64,000 nt of DNA from Aulostomus chinensis. Lineage: Eukaryota; Chordata; Actinopteri; Syngnathiformes; Aulostomidae. Below the pieces are notes generated by a model. That model was not told the origin of the DNA. It worked only from the letters and a program-made list of their open reading frames with translations, and ran no database searches. Positions 59,614 to 64,000 of this stretch are shown here, piece after piece. The stretch covers positions 217,374 to 281,373 of the forward strand of contig JBBMOA010000038.1 in NCBI GenBank assembly GCA_037954235.1, read 5' to 3'. Position 1 is the stretch's first letter, and every line of letters starts with the position of its first letter. The position numbers and the translations under genes were made by a program.

Positions 59614-62600
59614 CTCTTTATTTTGATGAAAACTCACTGAAATCCACCTTTAACTTCAAGTTTATGCATCTTTCTATGCTTTCAGGTTGAAACTTGACTG
59701 AAAACTCACTTTGAACAAAAGTTATGGCTGTTTTGTGTCACAGGTCACAAATAGCGTTTTCTCAGCAAGAGAAGGCCAAAATGAACACTTCATGCAGAAC
59801 ACCTGTATTTTGATGAAAACTCACTGAAATCCACCTGTAACTTCAAGTTTATGCATCTTTCTATGCTTTCAGGTTGAAACTTGACTGAAAACTCACTTTC
59901 AACAAAAGTTATGGCTGTTTTGTGTCACAGGTCACAAATAGCGTTTTCTCAGCGAGAGAAGGCCAAAATGAACACTTCATGCAGAACTCCTGTATTTTGA
60001 TGAAAACTCACTGAAATCAAGCTGTAACTTCAAGTTTATGCATCTTTCTATGCTTTCAGGTTGAAACTTGACTGAAAACTCACTTTCAACAAAAGTTATG
60101 GCTGTTTTGTGTCACAGGTCATGAATAGCGTTTTCTCAGCGAGAGAAGGCCAAAATGAACACTTCATGCAGAACTCCTGTATTTTGATGAAAACTCACCG
60201 AAATCAAGCTGTATCTTCAAGTTTATGCATCTTTCTATGCTTTCAGGTTGAAACTTGACTGAAAACTCACTTTCAACAAAAGTTATGGCTGTTTTGTGTC
60301 ACAGGTCATAAATAGCGTTTTCTCAGCGAGAGAAGGCCAAAATGAACACTTCATGCAGAACTCCTGTATTTTGATTAAAACTCATTGAAATCCACCTGTA
60401 ACTTCAAGTTTATGCATCTTTCTATGCTTTCAGGTTGAAACTTGACTTAAAACTCACTTTGAACAAAAGTTATGGCATTTTTGTGTCACAGGTCACAAAT
60501 AGTGTTTTCTCAGCGAGAGAAGGCCAAAATGAACACTTCATGCATCACTCCTGTATTTTGATGAAAACTCACTGAAATCCACCTGTAACTTCAAGTTTAT
60601 GCATCTTTCTATGCTTTCAGGTTGAAACTTGACTGAAAACTCACTTTGAACAAAAGTTATGGCATTTTTGTGTCACAGGTCACAAATAGTGTTTTCTCAG
60701 CGAGAGAAGGCCAAAATGAACACTTCATGCAGAACTCCTGTATTTTGATGAAAACTCACTGAAATCAAGCTGTGAATTCAAGTTTATGCATCTTTCTATG
60801 CTTTCAGGTTGAAACTTGACTGAAAACTCACTTTCAACAAAAGTTATGGCTGTTTTGTGTCACAGGTCACAAATAGCGTTTTCTCAGCGAGAGAAGGCCA
60901 AAATGAACACTTCATGCAGAACTCCTGTATTTTGATGAAAACTCACTGAAATCAAGCTGTAACTTCAATTTTATGCATCTTTCTATGCTTTCAGGTTGAA
61001 ACTTGACTTAAAACTCACTTTGAACAAAAGTTATGGCATTTTTGTATCACAGGTCACAAATAGTGTTTTCTCAGCGAGAGAAGGCCAAAATGAACACTTC
61101 ATGCAGAACTCCTGTATTTTGATGAAAACTCATTGAAATCCACATGTAACTTCAAGTTTATGCATCTTTCTATGCTTTCAGGTTGAAACTTGACTGAAAA
61201 CTCACTTTGAACAAAAGTTATGGCATTTTTGTGTCACAGGTCACAAATAGGGTTTTCTCAGCGAGAGAAGGCCAAAATGAACACTTCATGCATAACTCTT
61301 GTATTTCGATGAAAACTCACTGAAATCCACCTGTAACTTCAAGTTTATGCATCTTTCTATGCTTTCAGGTTGAAACTTGACTGAAAACTCACTTTGAACA
61401 AAAGTTATGGCATTTTTGTGTCACAGGTCACAAATAGTGTTTTCTCAGCGAGAGAAGGCCAAAATGAACACTTCATGCAGAACTCCTGTATTTTGATGAA
61501 AACTCACTGAAATCAAGCTGTAACTTCAAGTTTGTGCATCGTTCTATGCTTTCAGGTTGAAACTTGACTGAAAACTCAATTTGAACAAAAGTTATGGCAT
61601 TTTTGTGTCACAGGTCACAAATAGCGTTTTCTCAGCGAGAGAAGGCCAAAATGAACACTTTATGTATAACTCTTGTATTTTGATGAAAACTCACTGAAAT
61701 CCACCTGTAACTTCAAGTTTATGCATCTTTCTATGCTTTCAGGTTGAAACTTGACTGAAAACTCACTTTTAACAAAAGTTATGGCATTTTTGTATCACAG
61801 GTCACAAATAGTGTTTTCTCAGCGAGAGAAGGCAAAAATGAACACTTCATGCAGAACTCCTGTATTTTGATGAAAACTCACTGAAATCAAGCTGTAACTT
61901 CAAGTTTATGCATCTTTCTATGCTTTCAGGTTGAAACTTGACTAAAAAATCACTTTGAACAAAAGTTATGGCATTTTTTTATCACAGGTCACAAATAGTG
62001 TTTTCTCAGCGAGAGAAGGCCAAAATGAACACTTCATGCAGAACTCCTGTATTTTGATGAAAACTCACTGAAATCCACCTGTAACTTCAAGTTTATGCAT
62101 CTTTCTATGCTTTCAGGTTGAAACTTGACTGAAAACTCACTTTGAACAAAAGTTATGGCATTTTTATGTCACAGCTCACAAATAGTGTTTTCTCAGCGAG
62201 AGAAGGCCAAAATGAACACTTCATGCAGAACTCCTGTATTTTGATGAAAACTCACTGAAATCAAGCTGTAACTTCAAGTTTATGCATCTTTCTATGCTTT
62301 CAGGTTGAAACTTGACTGAAAACTCACTTTCAACAAAAGTTATGGCTGTTTTGTGTCACAGGTCACAAATAGCGTTTTCTCAGCGAGAGAAGGCCAAAAT
62401 GAACACTTCATGCAGAACTCCTGTATTTTGATGAAAACTCACTGAAATCAAGCTGTATCTTCAAGTTTATGCAACTTTCTATGCTTTCAGGTTGAAACTT
62501 GACTGAAAACTCACTTTCAACAAAAGTTATGGCTGTTTTGTGTCACAGGTCACAAATAGCGTTTTCTCAGCGAGAGAAGGCCAAAATGAACACTTCATGC

Positions 62601-63352
62601 AGAACTCCTGTATTTTGATGAAAACTCACTGAAATCAAGCTGTAACTTCAATTTTATGCATCTTTCTATGCTTTCAGGTTGAAACTTGACTTAAAACTCA
62701 CTTTGAACAAAAGTTATGGCATTTTTGTATCACAGGTCACAAATAGTGTTTTCTCAGCGAGAGAAGGCCAAAATGAACACTTAATGCAGAACTCCTGTAT
62801 TTTGATGAAAACTCACTGAAATCCACCTGTAACTTCAAGTTTATGCATCTTTCTATGCTTTCAGGTTGAAACTTGACTGAAAACTCACTTTGAACAAAAG
62901 TTATGGCATTTTTATGTCACAGGTCACAAATAGTGTTTTCTCAGCGAGAGAAGGCCAAAATGAACACTTAATGCAGAACTCCTGTATTTTGATGAAAACT
63001 CACTGAAATCCACCTGTAACTTCAAGTTTATGCATCTTTCTATGCTTTCAGGTTGAAACTTGACTGAAAACTCACTTTGAACAAAAGTTATGGCATTTTT
63101 GTGTCACAGGTCACAAATAGTGTTTTCTCAGCGAGAGAAGGCCAAAATGAACTCTTCATGCAGAACTCTTGTATTTTGATGAAAACTCACTGAAATCAAG
63201 CTGTAACTTCAAGTTTATGCATCTTTCTATGCTTTCAGGTTGAAACTTGACTGAAAACTCACTTTGAACAAAAGTTATGGCATTTTTGTGTCACAGGTCA
63301 CAAATAGTGTTTTCTCAGCGAGAGAAGGCCAAAATGAACACTTCATGCATAA
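59614..63352. repeat. 20-monomer HOR unit (3739 bp), the 22-mer minus two monomers
   Basis: The length between 'ctctttatt' at 59614 and 63353 is 20 x 187 minus 1. Compared with the preceding unit, the two monomers carrying 'tatatgtc' and 'gtgcatcg/gttgaatc' are missing. The junction lies within the stretch about 59806-59832, where the 'agaacacctg' monomer runs directly into the 'ccacctg...ctttcaac' monomer. Both parents share the sequence across the junction, so the deletion of 374 bp is clean. Both monomers are present again after 63588. Confidence 0.9.
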
Positions 63353-64000
63353 CTCTTTATTTTGATGAAAACTCACTGAAATCCACCTTTAACTTCAAGT
63401 TTATGCATCTTTCTATGCTTTCAGGTTGAAACTTGACTGAAAACTCACTTTGAACAAAAGTTATGGCTGTTTTGTGTCACAGGTCACAAATAGCGTTTTC
63501 TCAGCAAGAGAAGGCCAAAATGAACACTTCATGCAGAACACCTGTATTTTGATGAAAACTCACTGAAATCAAGCTGTAACTTCAAGTTTATATGTCTTTC
63601 TATGCTTTCAGGTTGAAACTTGACTTAAAACTCACTTTGAACAAAAGTTATGGCATTTTTGTATCACAGGTCACAAATAGTGTTTTCTCAGCGAGAGAAG
63701 GCCAAAATGAACACTTCATGCAGAACTCCTGTATTTTGATGAAAACTGATTGAAATCCACCTGTAACTTCAAGTTTGTGCATCGTTCTATGCTTTCAGGT
63801 TGAATCTTGACTGAAAACTCAATTTGAACAAAAGTTATGGCATTTTTGTGTCACAGGTCACAAATAGCGTTTTCTCAGCGAGAGAAGGCCAAAATGAACA
63901 CTTTATGCATAACTCTTGTATTTTGATGAAAACTCACTGAAATCCACCTGTAACTTCAAGTTTATGCATCTTTCTATGCTTTCAGGTTGAAACTTGACTG
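63353..64000. repeat. Start of a further long HOR unit, cut by the window edge
   Basis: After the 'ctctttatt' deletion at 63353 the monomers repeat those following 55501: 'cagcaag/agaacacctg', 'tatatgtc' at 63588, then 'ctgattg/gtgcatcg/gttgaatc' with 'tttgaacaaaag', then the 'ctttatgcataactc' monomer. It retains both monomers that the preceding 20-mer lacks. The window ends 56 bases into a monomer. Confidence 0.88.

Larger units (their letters stand above)
1..64000. repeat. 187-bp satellite DNA array, about 342 tandem monomers
   Basis: Every base of the window belongs to a head-to-tail array of a 187-bp monomer, all in one orientation. The motif 'cacctgtaac' starts at 2, 189, 376, 563 and 750, an exact 187-bp step, and the register reaches 63945 with a net shift of only -11 bases. 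The array starts one base before a monomer boundary and ends 56 bases into a monomer, so neither edge of the satellite is present. Composition is about 63% A+T. Arrays of this size with nested higher-order units are known from eukaryotic centromeres and pericentromeres, and I infer that setting here. No flanking sequence is available to confirm it. Direct evidence for tandem satellite is complete; chromosomal location and species are inference. Confidence 0.98.
1..64000. other. No coding sequence, RNA gene or mobile element seen
   Basis: The monomer is 187 bp, not a multiple of three, so any open frame changes frame at each repeat. The + strand of a monomer carries several TGA and TAA triplets, and the reverse strand has TAG and TAA (complement of 'ctatgc' and 'tttatgc'). 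Frames therefore close within about two monomers, and any ATG-started frame is an accidental short ORF. I saw no tRNA-like cloverleaf, no rRNA sequence, no transposon ends with target duplications, and no departure from the 187-bp register longer than one base. This covers every gene-free stretch in the window. Confidence 0.93.
46761..64000. repeat. Domain E: recently amplified 13-, 22- and 20-monomer HORs
   Basis: Three 13-monomer units (starts 46761, 49192, 51623; step exactly 2431 bp) are followed by nine further monomers from about 54054, giving a 22-monomer period of 4113 bp and then a 20-monomer period of 3739 bp. Markers such as GAATTC at 48060, 50491, 52922, 57035 and 60774, TTCG at 48591, 51022, 53453, 57566 and 61305, and 'ggcaaaaatg' at 49117, 51548, 53979, 58092 and 61831 all obey these steps. 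Neighbouring units differ at very few sites. The domain runs off the window at 64000. Confidence 0.92.

Noticed and set aside
26010..63600. 'tatatgtc' monomers as TATA-box promoters
   Set aside because: The variant replaces 'tatgcatc' in a few monomers that are copies of each other in the HOR. No initiator, transcript evidence or downstream gene supports a promoter.
1..64000. CRISPR array
   Set aside because: There are regular repeats, but the repeat is the full 187-bp period with no unique spacers between short direct repeats. A+T-rich satellite of this length is not a CRISPR locus.
1..64000. Tandem-repeat protein gene
   Set aside because: 187 is not a multiple of three, and stop codons occur in all frames on both strands within about two monomers, so no repeat-encoded protein is possible.
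1..64000. Prokaryotic genes, promoters or Shine-Dalgarno sites
   Set aside because: Strings such as 'gagagaagg' upstream of 'aaaatgaac' resemble a ribosome binding site with a start codon, but this occurs in every monomer and the frame closes quickly. It is chance in a repeated sequence.
20..64000. ATGCAT octamer-like motif (monomer 20-25) as a regulatory element
   Set aside because: A six-base palindrome in every monomer of an A+T-rich satellite is not evidence of regulation. The full octamer ATGCAAAT is not present in the consensus.
1..64000. Endogenous viral or retroelement insertion
   Set aside because: The 187-bp register is never broken by more than one base, so no insertion of any element, even a solo LTR or short interspersed element, fits in the window.
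1..64000. Strict dimeric organisation, as in some alphoid arrays
   Set aside because: The two common monomer forms ('ctttgaac...ggcattttt' and 'ctttcaac...ggctgtttt') do not alternate regularly. Their order follows HOR units of 13 monomers or more.
1..64000. Telomeric repeats or an array edge
   Set aside because: No TTAGGG or other telomeric arrays and no transition to unique DNA are seen at either end of the window.

Overview
The whole window is one uninterrupted satellite DNA array. A monomer of 187 bp is repeated head to tail on the + strand about 342 times, and the array runs off both ends. From the first 'cacctg' (position 2) to the last (63945) is 63943 bp, which is 342 x 187 minus 11. 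Those 11 bases are fully explained by twelve 1-bp deletions and one 1-bp insertion that I could locate. No gene, RNA gene, transposon, CRISPR array or single-copy sequence interrupts it. The consensus is about 63% A+T (69 G/C of 187, counted by hand).

This is characteristic of a eukaryotic centromeric or pericentromeric satellite in a long-read assembly. Neither the organism nor the chromosome can be fixed from the sequence. A teleost is possible: I recall a centromeric EcoRI satellite of sea breams (Sparidae) with a monomer of about 187 bp, and GAATTC occurs here in a minority of monomers. That is a hypothesis, not an identification.

The structure lies above the monomer, in nested higher-order repeats (HORs) traced with rare variants. 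Domain A (1 to ~17.47 kb) is built on a 34-monomer period of 6358 bp, made of smaller 20-, 17-, 14- and 8-monomer periods. Domain B (~17.47 to 26.0 kb) has only local 2- and 3-monomer duplications and the most private variants. Domain C (26.01 to 37.79 kb) carries 13-monomer units (2431 and 2430 bp), then an 18-monomer unit (3365 bp) made of 5+13 monomers. Domain D (37.79 to 46.76 kb) is a mosaic that includes an older relative (39.45 to 42.44 kb) of sequence found 13273 bp downstream. Domain E (46.76 kb to the end) has near-identical 13-monomer units followed by 22- and 20-monomer units (4113 and 3739 bp), and looks like the most recently amplified part.

A four-monomer module, with its two markers always 531 bp apart (530 in two copies with a 1-bp deletion), recurs ten times between 27.7 and 61.3 kb and links domains C, D and E. 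Within the monomer, seven short dyads are spaced on average 187/7 = 26.7 bp apart, and A/T tracts are phased at about 10 bp. Both are candidates for a structural role in chromatin and need statistical testing.
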